DNA of 64,000 bases from Streptomyces sp. NRRL F-2664 (GTDB lineage: Bacteria; Actinomycetota; Actinomycetes; Streptomycetales; Streptomycetaceae), in assembly GCF_000719345.1 (NCBI RefSeq), contig NZ_JOFX01000004.1:124001-188000 (forward strand), in the 5' to 3' direction. Under the pieces are notes generated by a model. That model was not told where the DNA came from, did no database searches, and worked only from the letters and a program-made list of their open reading frames with translations. This document shows positions 6,748-16,333 of this stretch, in pieces (within the stretch, counting starts at the first letter, position 1; each line of letters starts with the position of its first letter). The position numbers and the translations under genes are program-made.

Positions 6748-8922
6748 TCAGCGCCCCAAACGTCCGCGGACCATCCCGACCATCGCGTTGAGCTCCTCGA
6801 TCCGCATCCGCTTGGCGGCGAGGAGGAAGACGGCCGCCAGGGCGGTTCCGCCGGCGAGCAGGGCCGTGGCGGAACCGAGAACTCCGCTGCCCAGCCACTG
6901 GGTGACGGCGAAGGCAGCCGCTCCTGCCACGGCCGCCGCGGGCACGCAGGCGCCCGTGAGACGGGCGTAGGTACGCATCACGTGGGCGCCGTCGAGGTCG
7001 CCGCCGAGCCTGGTGCGCAGTCGGCGCCAGGCCACGCCGACACCGACGGCGTAGCCGAGACCGTACGAGGCGGCCATGCCGACGACCGCCCAGCGCGCGG
7101 GCAGCACGAAGAAGGAGATCGCCGAGCCTGCCGCGTTGACGGCGGCGACGATGACGGTGTTGTAGAAGGGCGTGCGGGTGTCCTCGTAGGCGTAGAAGCC
7201 GCGCAGGACGACGTACTGGACGGAGTACGGGACGAGTCCGAGGCCGAAGGCCATCAGGACGTAGCCGATGTTCTGGGCGCCGGAGCCGGAGCCGGCGTAG
7301 AGCAGGGTGGCCATCGGGACGCCGAGCGCGAGGAACGCGAAGGCGCAGGGCACGATCGCGACGGCCGAGGTGCGCAGACCGTAGGAGATGTCGTCGCGGA
7401 CCGCGGCGGCGTCGCCGTCGTGGGCGGAGCGGGAGATGCGGGGCAGGACGGCCGTCATGACGGAGACGGTGATGATCGCCTGCGGCATCTGCCAGAGCAG
7501 CAGCGCGTAGTTGTAGGCGGTGATACCGGTACCGGGGTGGCCCTGCTTCTCGGCGACCGCACCGGCCCAGGTGGCGAGCTGGGTGACGATGACGAGGCCG
7601 ATCTGGTTGGCGAGGACGAAGAAGAACGTCCACTTGGCCAGGCGGGCGGCCTTGCCGAGGCCGTGGCCCTTCCAGTCGAAGCGCAGGCGCGGCGTGAAGC
7701 CGGCGTCACGCAGGTACGGGAGCATCGCGAGGGCCTGGACGGTCAGGCCGAGCAGGGTGCCCAGACCCAGCAGGCGGACGCCTTCCGGGGTGACGGTGGC
7801 GGCATTGACGCCCGAGGTGGTGAAACCTCCGAAGGCCCAGATGAAGGCGCCGAAGGTGGCGATGACCACGATGTTGTTGAGGACCGGGGTCCACATCATC
7901 GCGCCGAAGCGGCCGCGGGCGTTCAGGATCTGACCGAGCACCACGTGGACGCCCATGAAGAACATGGTGGGCAGGCAGTAGCGGGCGAACGCGACGGCCA
8001 CGTCCATCTGCTGCGGGTCGGAGGCGATCTTCGGCGACATCATCGTGATGAACACCGGTGCTGCCAGCACGCAGATGGTGGTGATGCCGGCCAGCAGGAC
8101 CACGACGAGGGTCAGCAGCCGGTTGGCGTACGCCTCTCCCCCGTCGTCGTCGTTCTTCATCGCGCGGACGAGCTGCGGGATGAAGACGGCGTTGAGGGCG
8201 CCGCCGCCGACCAGCACGTAGATCATCGTGGGCAGCGTGTTGGCGATCTGGTAGGTGTCGTTGAAGGTGCCGACGCCGATCGCCCCGGCGATGACCAGGG
8301 TTCTCAGGAAACCGGTGATGCGGGAGACGATCGTCCCCGCGGCCATGAGCGCGCTCGACTTGAGCAGGCCGGCGGCGCGTCCGGCCGGCTTGCTCGGCGC
8401 CGGGGCGGCGACGGGAACGTCTTCGGCGGGAGTGCGGGGTGCCGCCTCCTGGTCCCGGTAGAGGTGCGCGAAGGCATCCGGTGCGGGCTGCTCCTCAGCG
8501 GCCCGCGTGACGAGGGAGTCCACGCCCACGAACTCGGTGGTCGTGGCGCGGTCGCCGTACGGCAGGTGCCGGGAGGGGCCGTCCGGCTCGGGCGGCGGGG
8601 TCTGGGCCCAGACGCGCGGGTCGGGGGAGTACATGGGCTCGGACGGCGCCGCGTAGAGCGGGCCGGGCTCCTGGAAGGTGCCGGGGGGCGGCGGCGGGTG
8701 CGCGGCGCGGTCGTAGAGGACCTCGCCGACGGGGTCCTGGGCGGACAGGTCCTGGGACCGGTACGGGTCGTAGTCGTAGGCATCCTGGACATACGGGTCG
8801 TGTTCCGGCGCGGGCGCAGGCGCGGGAACCTGCCCGGGCACCGGGGCGCCCGGGGCAGTGCCCTGCGCGGGCGCAGGCCCGCCAGTGCCCTGCGCGCGGT
8901 CACCGTCGTACGGCGCGTTCAT
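6748..8922 (-). CDS. murJ: Lipid II flippase MurJ (MviN)
   Basis: Polytopic membrane protein of 724 residues that moves lipid-linked peptidoglycan precursor across the membrane. The first 170 or so residues are a Pro/Gln/Asp-rich, probably disordered cytoplasmic extension. The MOP-superfamily core follows, starting at AGTIVSRITGFLRTLVIAGAIG with the conserved early arginine-rich segment and NxxPTM-like NTLPTMIYVLVGGGALNAVF. About 14 membrane helices are visible. ATG at 8922 has AGGTGGGG upstream. It is flanked by the DUF6049-type gene (46 bp upstream) and the pseudokinase gene (117 bp downstream), all leftward and likely one transcript. The long N-terminal extension is common in actinobacterial relatives. 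Confidence 0.93.
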   Translation of the reverse strand: MNAPYDGDRAQGTGGPAPAQGTAPGAPVPGQVPAPAPAPEHDPYVQDAYDYDPYRSQDLSAQDPVGEVLYDRAAHPPPPPGTFQEPGPLYAAPSEPMYSPDPRVWAQTPPPEPDGPSRHLPYGDRATTTEFVGVDSLVTRAAEEQPAPDAFAHLYRDQEAAPRTPAEDVPVAAPAPSKPAGRAAGLLKSSALMAAGTIVSRITGFLRTLVIAGAIGVGTFNDTYQIANTLPTMIYVLVGGGALNAVFIPQLVRAMKNDDDGGEAYANRLLTLVVVLLAGITTICVLAAPVFITMMSPKIASDPQQMDVAVAFARYCLPTMFFMGVHVVLGQILNARGRFGAMMWTPVLNNIVVIATFGAFIWAFGGFTTSGVNAATVTPEGVRLLGLGTLLGLTVQALAMLPYLRDAGFTPRLRFDWKGHGLGKAARLAKWTFFFVLANQIGLVIVTQLATWAGAVAEKQGHPGTGITAYNYALLLWQMPQAIITVSVMTAVLPRISRSAHDGDAAAVRDDISYGLRTSAVAIVPCAFAFLALGVPMATLLYAGSGSGAQNIGYVLMAFGLGLVPYSVQYVVLRGFYAYEDTRTPFYNTVIVAAVNAAGSAISFFVLPARWAVVGMAASYGLGYAVGVGVAWRRLRTRLGGDLDGAHVMRTYARLTGACVPAAAVAGAAAFAVTQWLGSGVLGSATALLAGGTALAAVFLLAAKRMRIEELNAMVGMVRGRLGR

Positions 8923-8968
8923 CGAAACCCCACCTCATCGTCCCCAGGCCGACCGGCCACGGCATCGC

Positions 8969-11233
8969 TCAACGGTCCACTGTCTCACTCGTGCCGGACC
9001 CCTCGGTGCTTTGCGGTTCGGTGTCCGGGGACTCGTCACTCGGCTGCGTGCTCTCTTCGGCAGCGGCGCGGGCCGCGACACGCTTGCGACTGGCGTACAT
9101 CTTGATGCCCGCCAGGACCAGGAGGAGCACACCGCCGGCGATCACGAGCATCACGGTGGGAGTGATCTCGGTGGCCTCGACGGTGAACCGGCGTTCCTTG
9201 CCGTAGGGGATGCCGTCCTTGGTGAACAGCTGGGCGGTCACTTCGACGGGTCCGCTCGCGGTGGCGTTGGCGGGGAACTTGACCGTCTGCGTGTGGTCGC
9301 CCTGGACGGTGACCTGCTGTTCCGCCTGGCCGCTGCCGTTGAACATCAGGCGGGAGGGGTTGGCGGACTTCACCCGCAGGACCAGGTCGTGCACGTCCTG
9401 CACGAGGCTGTTCTGGACGCTGACGGGGATGGTGGCGCTGTGCCCGGACAGGGTGGCGTCGGACTTCGGGATGACCTTGACCTTCTCGGTGAGACCGATC
9501 AGGTACTCCTGGACCTGGTCCCGGTAGAGGCGGCCCTCGTCGGCGCGTCCGCGCCAGGAGGTCGACATCTCGCGGTTGACGGTGTTGCCGAAGGGGATCT
9601 CGACGCGGTCCGGTGCGGCGAGGATCACCTTGAAGCGGTCGAGCGTGGTCTGCGTGGTGCGGATCTTCTCGAAGGCCGAGACCGGGAGCTCCTGCTTGCG
9701 CAGGTCCTCGGGGTACTGGCCGGCCCCGGGCACCTGGGTCGTGGCGCCCGGGTCGGGCTTGGCGGCCGCGGCCGCCTCCAGGTCCGCCGGCTGCGTCCAG
9801 CGGGCTCCCTGGAGGCCGCGTATGGCGGCGGCCATCGTCTGGGCCTGGCTCACGGTGGGCATCCGCTGCGGAGCCACGACGAAGCTGCGCTGTTCGTCGG
9901 TCTTCTGCAGGGTGAGGGCGAGGCTGTGGGCGAGGAACCGCTGCACGGCGAGCGTCGAGTTCCCGGCGTTCAGCATGTCGCCCTCGAACGCGGTGGACAG
10001 CTCGGCGTCCGCCACGACGGCCGTGGTGCCCGCTCCGATGGGCCGGGCGGCCGAGGGGGTGTAGCCGAGGGCCCCGCTCTCCATGAGGCTGTCGCTGCGG
10101 GTCAGGACGTTGTGGGCACCGGCCGAGGTGGCGACGTTGACGATCGAGGGGTCGATGGCTCCGTCGACGGGCCAGGAGAAGTCGGTGGACGCGGGCACGT
10201 GCAGGACCGTCTCGACGGCCTGCTTCGCCTTGTCGGTGGCCGGGCGCAGCTGCCCCAGGGTGCCGGAGACGTCCTTGCCGTGGTGGGCGAGGGAGGCGAG
10301 GTCGGGGTCGCCGAAGGGCAGGGCGACGACCTTCTTGCCCTGGACGGCTGCCTCCAGGGAGTTCAGCCACTGCTCGGCCACGGCCTTCTTCTTGCCCTGG
10401 ACGGTCTTTCCGTTCGCGGCGCGGACCCGGTAGCCCTTCGTCATCGCGTCGACCGTGTAGAGCAGGTCCGGATCGATGACCCAGGTGATCGGCAGGTCCT
10501 TGCCGAGGGTGACCATCTGCTCCAGGCGGCCGCCCGGCTGGAGCTCGTCGGCGAGGGAGTCGTCGAGGAACACGGGCGTCTGGAGCTCGTCGGAGCCGGT
10601 CTCGGCCGTGACGCGGGTGGTGGAGATCAGCGGCCAGGCGTAGGTGAGCTGGGAGCGCTTGGCGGCGGCCTCCGGCTGCCACGGCAGAAAGGTCCGCTTG
10701 ATGCCCAGCACCTGCTCCGACGGCCGGCTGTCGGTGACTCCGGACAGCGAGACCCCGAGCTGGTAGACGCCGTCCTTGTCGAGTTCGAGCTTGTTGACCG
10801 GGACGGTGAGGGTGAAGTTCTGGGTGACCTTCGCCGGCAGCGAGGCGATCTTCACCGCGTACGCCGAGTCGATCTCGCCGGGGTCCGTTCCGGCCCGGAA
10901 GCCGTTGCGGTCCGCGGTCTCGTCGATGGAGGAGCGGTCCGTGAGCGCGGGTCCGACCCGCAGACCGACGTGGGCGTCGGTGATCGTCTCGGAGCCGGTG
11001 TTGATCACGGTGCCCTGGATGGTGAGGGTGTCGCCCTTCACCGGGGCGCTCGGCGCCATGGAGACGAGCTGGACGTCGACGGAGGAGGCCTGGACGGCCT
11101 CGGCCTCCGGGGCGGGGGCGTAGACGAGGCCGGCGAGCACGGGGGTCCCGGCGAGCAGGACGATCGCGCGCCGCAGCCATCGGCGCCGGACAGGGGCGGG
11201 GGAGGCCCCTTGGATGTCTGCCGCCTCGGCCAC
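8969..11233 (-). CDS. Secreted/membrane protein of DUF6049 type
   Basis: A 754-residue envelope protein of unknown function. An N-terminal signal or anchor segment (RRAIVLLAGTPVLAGLVYAP) lies at about residues 20-40. A large extracytoplasmic region contains beta-rich NEW3-like stretches (DTLTIQGTVINTGSETITDAHVG). One C-terminal transmembrane helix (VMLVIAGGVLLLVLAGIKMY) is followed by a charged cytoplasmic tail. It is the first gene of the murJ block, divergent from pcnA. This is the place of the similarly sized conserved exported protein beside mviN in mycobacteria. The position suggests a partner in peptidoglycan export or septal growth, but no sequence motif demonstrates that. The GTG start is weakly supported. 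Confidence 0.8.
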   Translation of the reverse strand: MAEAADIQGASPAPVRRRWLRRAIVLLAGTPVLAGLVYAPAPEAEAVQASSVDVQLVSMAPSAPVKGDTLTIQGTVINTGSETITDAHVGLRVGPALTDRSSIDETADRNGFRAGTDPGEIDSAYAVKIASLPAKVTQNFTLTVPVNKLELDKDGVYQLGVSLSGVTDSRPSEQVLGIKRTFLPWQPEAAAKRSQLTYAWPLISTTRVTAETGSDELQTPVFLDDSLADELQPGGRLEQMVTLGKDLPITWVIDPDLLYTVDAMTKGYRVRAANGKTVQGKKKAVAEQWLNSLEAAVQGKKVVALPFGDPDLASLAHHGKDVSGTLGQLRPATDKAKQAVETVLHVPASTDFSWPVDGAIDPSIVNVATSAGAHNVLTRSDSLMESGALGYTPSAARPIGAGTTAVVADAELSTAFEGDMLNAGNSTLAVQRFLAHSLALTLQKTDEQRSFVVAPQRMPTVSQAQTMAAAIRGLQGARWTQPADLEAAAAAKPDPGATTQVPGAGQYPEDLRKQELPVSAFEKIRTTQTTLDRFKVILAAPDRVEIPFGNTVNREMSTSWRGRADEGRLYRDQVQEYLIGLTEKVKVIPKSDATLSGHSATIPVSVQNSLVQDVHDLVLRVKSANPSRLMFNGSGQAEQQVTVQGDHTQTVKFPANATASGPVEVTAQLFTKDGIPYGKERRFTVEATEITPTVMLVIAGGVLLLVLAGIKMYASRKRVAARAAAEESTQPSDESPDTEPQSTEGSGTSETVDR

Positions 11234-11419
11234 GCGCTAGCCCGTCCCTCGAAGTGTCAGTGGTCGTCTTTCGTGCGTCCACGAATGGTAACGAGGTGCG
11301 CTGTGTGCGAGTGCCGCCCCTTGCTCCACATGATCGGATCGACCCCGCTGCGGCGGCCGGCCGGGGTCGCCGATAAACGGGGCGGTCCCCGGCGAGCCGG
11401 GCACGTACCCTTTTCAGTT

Positions 11420-12886
11420 GTGCCGAACGCCAACGAAGACAACCCCAGTGCCCTGAGTCAGGTGCAGCGCCGCGCGGTCAGTGAACTGCTGCAGGTCGCT
11501 CCTGTCGCCGACGAGCTCGGCCGCCGGTTCCAGGAGGCGGGCTTCCGCCTGGCCCTGGTCGGCGGGTCCGTGCGCGATGCGCTGCTCGGGCGTCTCGGCA
11601 ACGACCTCGACTTCACCACCGACGCCCGCCCCGAGGACGTGCTGAAGATCGTCCGCCCGTGGGCCGACTCGGTCTGGGACGTCGGCATCGCCTTCGGCAC
11701 CGTCGGGGCCCAGAAGAACGCCCGCGCCGGCGACACCGTGCGGAGCTTCCAGATCGAGGTCACGACGTACCGCTCGGAGGCGTACGACCGGACGTCGCGC
11801 AAGCCGGAGGTGTCCTACGGCGACTCCATCGACGAGGACCTCGTGCGCCGTGACTTCACGGTCAACGCCATGGCCCTGGCCCTGCCCGAGCAGGAGTTCA
11901 TCGACCCGCACGGCGGCCTGGAGGACTTGGCCGCCGGGGTGCTGCGCACCCCGGGGACCCCTGAGGACTCCTTCTCCGACGACCCGTTGCGGATGCTGCG
12001 GGCGGCGCGCTTCTCGGCGCAGCTGGATTTCGAGGTCGCCCCGGAGGTCGTGGCCGCGATGAAGGCGATGTCCGAGCGGATCGAGATCGTCTCCGCGGAG
12101 CGGGTCCAGGGCGAGCTGAACAAGCTGATCCTGTCCGCCAACCCCCGCCGGGGCCTGGGCCTGCTCGTGGACACCGGGCTGGCCGACCGGGTGCTGCCCG
12201 AGCTGCCGGCCCTGCGGCTGGAGAGTGACGAGCACCACCGGCACAAGGACGTCTACGACCACTCGCTGATCGTTCTGGAGCAGGCGATCGCGCTGGAGGA
12301 GGACGGGCCCGACCTCGTGCTGCGGCTGGCCGCCCTGTTGCACGACATCGGCAAGCCCCGCACTCGCCGCTTCGAGAGTGATGGCCGGGTCTCCTTCCAC
12401 CACCACGAGGTGGTGGGCGCGAAGATGACCAAGAAGCGGCTGACCGCGCTGAAGTACTCCAACGAGATGATCAAGGACGTGTCCCGGCTGGTGGAGCTGC
12501 ACCTGCGTTTCCACGGCTACGGTGACGGTGAGTGGACCGACTCCGCGGTACGGCGGTACGTCCGCGACGCGGGGCCGCTGCTGGACCGCCTGCACAAGCT
12601 GACGCGGTCCGACTGCACCACCCGCAACAAGCGGAAGGCCAATGCGCTCTCCCGGACCTACGACGCGCTGGAGGAGCGCATCGCGCAGCTCCAGGAGCAG
12701 GAGGAGCTGGACGCGATCCGGCCCGACCTGGACGGCAACGAGATCATGCGCATCCTGGACGTGGGCCCCGGGCCGGTGATCGGCAAGGCCTACGCCTTCC
12801 TGTTGGACCTGCGTCTGGAGCACGGCCCGATGGGGCACGACGCCGCGGTGGCCGCCCTCAAGGAGTGGTGGGCCTCTCAGCAGTGA
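11420..12886 (+). CDS. pcnA: CCA tRNA nucleotidyltransferase
   Basis: Adds or repairs the 3' CCA end of tRNAs using CTP and ATP. It is 488 residues from the GTG start at 11420; the frame is open far upstream but that part has no coding features. The nucleotidyltransferase head has GGSVRDALLG (about 48-57) and the metal-binding NDLDF (61-65), then RRDFTVNAMA and the DPLRMLRAARFSAQL segment. A C-terminal HD domain (LLHDIGKPRTR) is typical of actinobacterial class II enzymes. No clear Shine-Dalgarno precedes the GTG, so translation may be leaderless. It is divergent from the murJ block, the arrangement also seen in mycobacteria. Confidence 0.95.
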   Translation: MPNANEDNPSALSQVQRRAVSELLQVAPVADELGRRFQEAGFRLALVGGSVRDALLGRLGNDLDFTTDARPEDVLKIVRPWADSVWDVGIAFGTVGAQKNARAGDTVRSFQIEVTTYRSEAYDRTSRKPEVSYGDSIDEDLVRRDFTVNAMALALPEQEFIDPHGGLEDLAAGVLRTPGTPEDSFSDDPLRMLRAARFSAQLDFEVAPEVVAAMKAMSERIEIVSAERVQGELNKLILSANPRRGLGLLVDTGLADRVLPELPALRLESDEHHRHKDVYDHSLIVLEQAIALEEDGPDLVLRLAALLHDIGKPRTRRFESDGRVSFHHHEVVGAKMTKKRLTALKYSNEMIKDVSRLVELHLRFHGYGDGEWTDSAVRRYVRDAGPLLDRLHKLTRSDCTTRNKRKANALSRTYDALEERIAQLQEQEELDAIRPDLDGNEIMRILDVGPGPVIGKAYAFLLDLRLEHGPMGHDAAVAALKEWWASQQ

Positions 12887-12901
12887 CCCGTGGCTGCCTG
12901 T

Positions 12902-12915
12902 GTTTCACGTGAAAC
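12902..12915. other. parS centromere site 3
   Basis: Perfect GTTTCACGTGAAAC, 15 bp after the pcnA stop in the convergent pcnA/MFS gap. It pairs with the next site, 45 bp away centre to centre. Confidence 0.97.
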
Positions 12916-12946
12916 ATCGGTTCCCGCGGACCGGAGGACAGTCGAT

Positions 12947-12960
12947 GTTTCACGTGAAAC
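12947..12960. other. parS centromere site 4 (forms C-terminus and stop of MFS gene)
   Basis: Perfect GTTTCACGTGAAAC. Read leftward it encodes the last Cys-Phe-Thr and the TGA stop of the MFS transporter gene. Confidence 0.97.
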
Positions 12961-14233
12961 ATCGACTGCGCCGGCCGAGCAGTGTCGCGGTCAGGGCGTA
13001 GAGGACGGATACGCAGACGAGTAGGACCACGGACTGCCCGTCGGCGGGGAGCATGAGGGCCGCCACCGCTGCTGCGCCGACGAAGGCCACGTTGAACAGC
13101 ACGTCGTAGACGGAGAACACCCGCCCGCGGTAGGCGTCGTCCACTCGGGACTGCAGTTCGGTATCGGTAGAGATCTTGGCGCCCTGGGTGGCCAGACCGA
13201 GGACGAAGGCAGCGACCAGCATCGGGCCCGGCGCGAAGAACAGTCCGAGGGCCGGTACGAGGACGGCGGAGCCGGCGGCGCAGGCGGTGATCCATCCGAG
13301 GGTGCCCAGCCGCCCCACCATCCAGGGGGTGACGACGGCTGCTGTGAAGAACCCGGCGCCGGAGGCGCCGACCGCGATGCCCAGGAGGGCGAGTCCCTCG
13401 GCTTCGTTGTCCGACCAGGCGTAGCGGCAGAGCATCAGCAGCATGACGAACAGCGCTCCATAGCAGAACCGCATCATCGTCATCGCGGTGAGCGCCTCAG
13501 CCGCGCGGCGCCGGACGGCGAGGTGCCGGAGGCCTTCGGCCATGCCCCGCACCGTGAGGGCCACGCCTTCGGCCACCGAAGGATGGGCCTGCCCCGCGGA
13601 GTGGTCCGGGCCGAGCAACCCGACGGCCAAGCGCAGGGAGACCAGGGCCGCGCAGAGGTAGAGGCATGCTCCGAGCAGTACGACGAGGGCGTTGGAGCCG
13701 GAGGCGAGCAGCCGGACGAGGAAGGCCAACCCTCCGCCGGCGACGGCCGCGAGGGTCCCCGCGGTGGGCGAGAGCGCGTTCGCGGTGACCAGTTGTTCGG
13801 CGCCGACGACGCGGGGCAGGGAGGCGGCCAGGCCGGCCAGCACGAAGCGGTTGACCGCGGTCACGGACAGCGCAGAGGCGTAGAACAGCCAGTCGGGTAC
13901 GTGTGCAACGATCAGCACGGCGGTGATGCAGGCGAGGAAGGCCCGCAGCAGGTTGCCGTAGAGGAAGACCTGGCGGCGGCGCCAGCGGTCGAGCAGCACC
14001 CCGGCGAAGGGACCGATCACCGAGTAGGGCAGCAGCAGTACCGCCATCGCCGAAGCAATGGCCGCGGGGGACGTTTGTTTTTCGGGGGAGAAGACGACAT
14101 AGGTGGCGAGCGCGACCTGGTACACGCCGTCAGCCGCCTGGGAGAGCAGCCGTACGGCGAGCAGGTTGCGGAAATCCCTCAGGCGCAGGAGTACGCGCAG
14201 ATCACGTACGACAGGCATGAGGGACAGGGTCAC
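12950..14233 (-). CDS. MFS transporter
   Basis: A 427-residue major-facilitator exporter with about 12 hydrophobic segments. The motif-A-like loop between helices 2 and 3 reads GPFAGVLLDRWRRRQVFLYG, and a related loop in the second half reads YRGRVFSVYDV. The family resembles MFS_3/enterobactin-exporter-like drug efflux proteins, but the substrate cannot be read from sequence. The last residues (RCFT) and the stop codon are supplied by a parS element. It is isolated from ino1 upstream by a strong hairpin and converges on pcnA. A regulator is not adjacent. Confidence 0.88.
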   Translation of the reverse strand: MTLSLMPVVRDLRVLLRLRDFRNLLAVRLLSQAADGVYQVALATYVVFSPEKQTSPAAIASAMAVLLLPYSVIGPFAGVLLDRWRRRQVFLYGNLLRAFLACITAVLIVAHVPDWLFYASALSVTAVNRFVLAGLAASLPRVVGAEQLVTANALSPTAGTLAAVAGGGLAFLVRLLASGSNALVVLLGACLYLCAALVSLRLAVGLLGPDHSAGQAHPSVAEGVALTVRGMAEGLRHLAVRRRAAEALTAMTMMRFCYGALFVMLLMLCRYAWSDNEAEGLALLGIAVGASGAGFFTAAVVTPWMVGRLGTLGWITACAAGSAVLVPALGLFFAPGPMLVAAFVLGLATQGAKISTDTELQSRVDDAYRGRVFSVYDVLFNVAFVGAAAVAALMLPADGQSVVLLVCVSVLYALTATLLGRRSRCFT

Positions 14234-14237
14234 ATAC

Positions 14238-14276
14238 GCGGAGGGTCCCCGGGCACATTGCCCGGGGACCCTCCGC
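14238..14276 (-). terminator. Terminator downstream of ino1
   Basis: Perfect 17-bp GC-rich inverted repeat (14238-14254 with 14260-14276) around a 5-nt loop, between the ino1 stop and the MFS start on the same strand. Confidence 0.85.
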
Positions 14277-14323
14277 GGAAGAACAGCCGAAGTCCGGGTG
14301 TCGCCCGGACCCGCCGCCTTCGA

Positions 14324-15406
14324 CTAGCGCTCGACCTCGCCCTTGATGAACTTCTCGACGTTGGCCAGGGCCTCGTCGTCGAAGTACTGGACCGGCGGGG
14401 ACTTCATGAAGTAGCTCGACGCCGACAGGATCGGGCCGCCGATACCGCGGTCCTTGGCGATCTTCGCGGCGCGCAGGGCGTCGATGATGACACCGGCGGA
14501 GTTCGGGGAGTCCCACACCTCGAGCTTGTACTCGAGGTTCAGCGGGACGTCGCCGAACGCGCGGCCTTCGAGGCGGACGTAGGCCCACTTGCGGTCGTCG
14601 AGCCACGCGACGTAGTCGGACGGGCCGATGTGGACGTTCTTGTCACCGAGCTCGCGGTCGGGGATCTGCGAGGTGACGGCCTGCGTCTTGGAGATCTTCT
14701 TCGACTCGAGGCGGTCACGCTCGAGCATGTTCTTGAAGTCCATGTTGCCGCCGACGTTGAGCTGCATGGTGCGCTCGAGACGGACACCGCGGTCCTCGAA
14801 CAGCTTCGCCATCACGCGGTGCGTGATGGTGGCGCCGACCTGCGACTTGATGTCGTCGCCGACGATCGGGACACCGGCCTCGGTGAACTTGTCCGCCCAC
14901 TCCTTGGTGCCGGCGATGAAGACCGGGAGGGCGTTGACGAAGGCGACCTTGGCGTCGATGGCGCACTGGGCGTAGAACTTCGCCGCGTCCTCGGAGCCGA
15001 CGGGCAGGTAGCAGATCAGGACGTCGACCTGGCGGTCCTTGAGGATCTGGACCACGTCGACGGGAGCCTCGGCGGACTCCTCGATCGTCTGGCGGTAGTA
15101 CTTGCCCAGGCCGTCCAGGGTGTGGCCGCGCTGGACGGTGACACCGGCGTTCGGGACGTCGCAGATCTTGATGGTGTTGTTCTCGCTGGCGCCGATGGCG
15201 TCCGAGAGGTCGAGGCCGACCTTCTTCGCGTCGACGTCGAACGCGGCGACGAACTCGATGTCACGCACGTGGTAGTCGCCGAACTGGACGTGCATCAGCC
15301 CGGGGACCTTGGACGCCGGGTCGGCGTCCTTGTAGTACTCGACGCCCTGCACCAGCGAGGCGGCGCAGTTGCCCACGCCGACGATGGCTACGCGAACCGA
15401 ACCCAT
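14324..15406 (-). CDS. ino1: Inositol-3-phosphate (myo-inositol-1-phosphate) synthase
   Basis: NAD-dependent isomerisation of glucose-6-phosphate to inositol-3-phosphate, the entry step to phosphatidylinositol and mycothiol. It is 360 residues, the actinobacterial size. The NAD-binding turn [16 protein letters not shown] is at residues 5-20. The conserved core includes [15 protein letters not shown] and [16 protein letters not shown], and the C-terminal segment reads [19 protein letters not shown] at 15406 has AGGGAGC upstream; the frame extends 36 codons further into the PadR gene's 3' end but lacks family similarity. It is 49 bp downstream of the PadR-type regulator gene on the same strand, so co-transcription is plausible. 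Confidence 0.95.
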   Translation of the reverse strand: MGSVRVAIVGVGNCAASLVQGVEYYKDADPASKVPGLMHVQFGDYHVRDIEFVAAFDVDAKKVGLDLSDAIGASENNTIKICDVPNAGVTVQRGHTLDGLGKYYRQTIEESAEAPVDVVQILKDRQVDVLICYLPVGSEDAAKFYAQCAIDAKVAFVNALPVFIAGTKEWADKFTEAGVPIVGDDIKSQVGATITHRVMAKLFEDRGVRLERTMQLNVGGNMDFKNMLERDRLESKKISKTQAVTSQIPDRELGDKNVHIGPSDYVAWLDDRKWAYVRLEGRAFGDVPLNLEYKLEVWDSPNSAGVIIDALRAAKIAKDRGIGGPILSASSYFMKSPPVQYFDDEALANVEKFIKGEVER

Positions 15407-15455
15407 TCCGGTTGCTCCCTGTTTGTTCTCGGACGAGGTCTGCGAGGTGCAGCCC

Positions 15456-16058
15456 TCATTTTTCGGTTTCGTCGGACGGACCTGATCGTCTCCGATCGCG
15501 TCCCGCCCGCTCACTCTCGATGAGCTCGTTCAGCCAGCGCACTTCGCGCTCCACGGACTCCATGCCGTGCCGCTGCAGCTCAAGCGTGTAGTCGTCGAGG
15601 CGCTCCCGCGTCCGGGCGAGTGAGGCGCGCATCTTCTCCAGGCGCTCCTCCAGCCGGCTGCGGCGGCCCTCCAGTACCCGCATGCGCACGTCTCGTTCGG
15701 TCTGGCCGAAGAAGGCGAAGCGGGCGGCGAAGGACTCGTCCTCCCACGTCTCGGGGCCTGTGTGGGAGAGGAGCTCCTCGAAGTGCTCCTTACCCGCGGC
15801 TGTCAACCGGTAGACGATCTTGGCGCGGCGCCCTGCGAGTGAAGCGGCGAGAGCGTCTTCCGGGGCGTTGCCCGGTTCTTCGATCAACCAGCCGTTGGCG
15901 ACGAGCGTCTTGAGGCAGGGGTAGAGCGTCCCGTAGCTGAAGGCTCTGAACACCCCCAGCGACGTGTTGAGCCGCTTGCGCAGCTCATAGCCGTGCATGG
16001 GGGATTCACGGAGCAGTCCGAGGACGGCGAACTCGAGGATGCCGGAGCGTCTGCTCAT
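15456..16058 (-). CDS. PadR-family transcriptional regulator
   Basis: A 200-residue repressor-type regulator. The N-terminal winged helix-turn-helix spans about residues 5-90 ([52 protein letters not shown]). The C-terminal half is a long charged coiled coil ([23 protein letters not shown]) typical of the dimerisation arm of PadR/Vir proteins. A 9-bp inverted repeat of the ATGT/ACAT type lies 42 bp upstream of the start, consistent with autorepression. The gene immediately precedes ino1, so it may couple inositol synthesis to an unknown ligand. Confidence 0.9.
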   Translation of the reverse strand: MSRRSGILEFAVLGLLRESPMHGYELRKRLNTSLGVFRAFSYGTLYPCLKTLVANGWLIEEPGNAPEDALAASLAGRRAKIVYRLTAAGKEHFEELLSHTGPETWEDESFAARFAFFGQTERDVRMRVLEGRRSRLEERLEKMRASLARTRERLDDYTLELQRHGMESVEREVRWLNELIESERAGRDRRRSGPSDETEK

Positions 16059-16099
16059 TCGCCTGCCTCTCCTCCACCCCTGAGTCTTTATGTCGAGCT

Positions 16100-16120
16100 G
16101 ATGTATCGGCTCGATACATC
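16100..16120. promoter_or_regulatory. Putative PadR operator
   Basis: Perfect inverted repeat GATGTATCG/CGATACATC separated by GCT, carrying the ATGT...ACAT ends characteristic of PadR sites. It sits in the gap between the divergent PadR and PBP genes, closer to PadR. Confidence 0.7.
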
Positions 16121-16333
16121 CAGACGATAGAACGGGCTGCCAACATCGACAAGGGGAGACGTGGTGACCGGCATCACATCACCGATTCGCACCAGGCAGG
16201 TTGCCTGATTTGGGGTGAACTTCGGCACTGGGCGGGTCTTGAGCGTGCGTAGTCTGTGGGCCATGACACCGGGGGGAACCGGAATTCATCTGCCGCTTCC
16301 AGGCCACTCGCCTGCCCGAGGAGTAGTCGTTCG

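Noticed and set aside
8858..11419. Extension of the pcnA frame upstream for more than 800 codons.
   Set aside because: It runs antisense to the DUF6049-type gene and has no conserved sequence; the CCA-adding enzyme starts at 11420.
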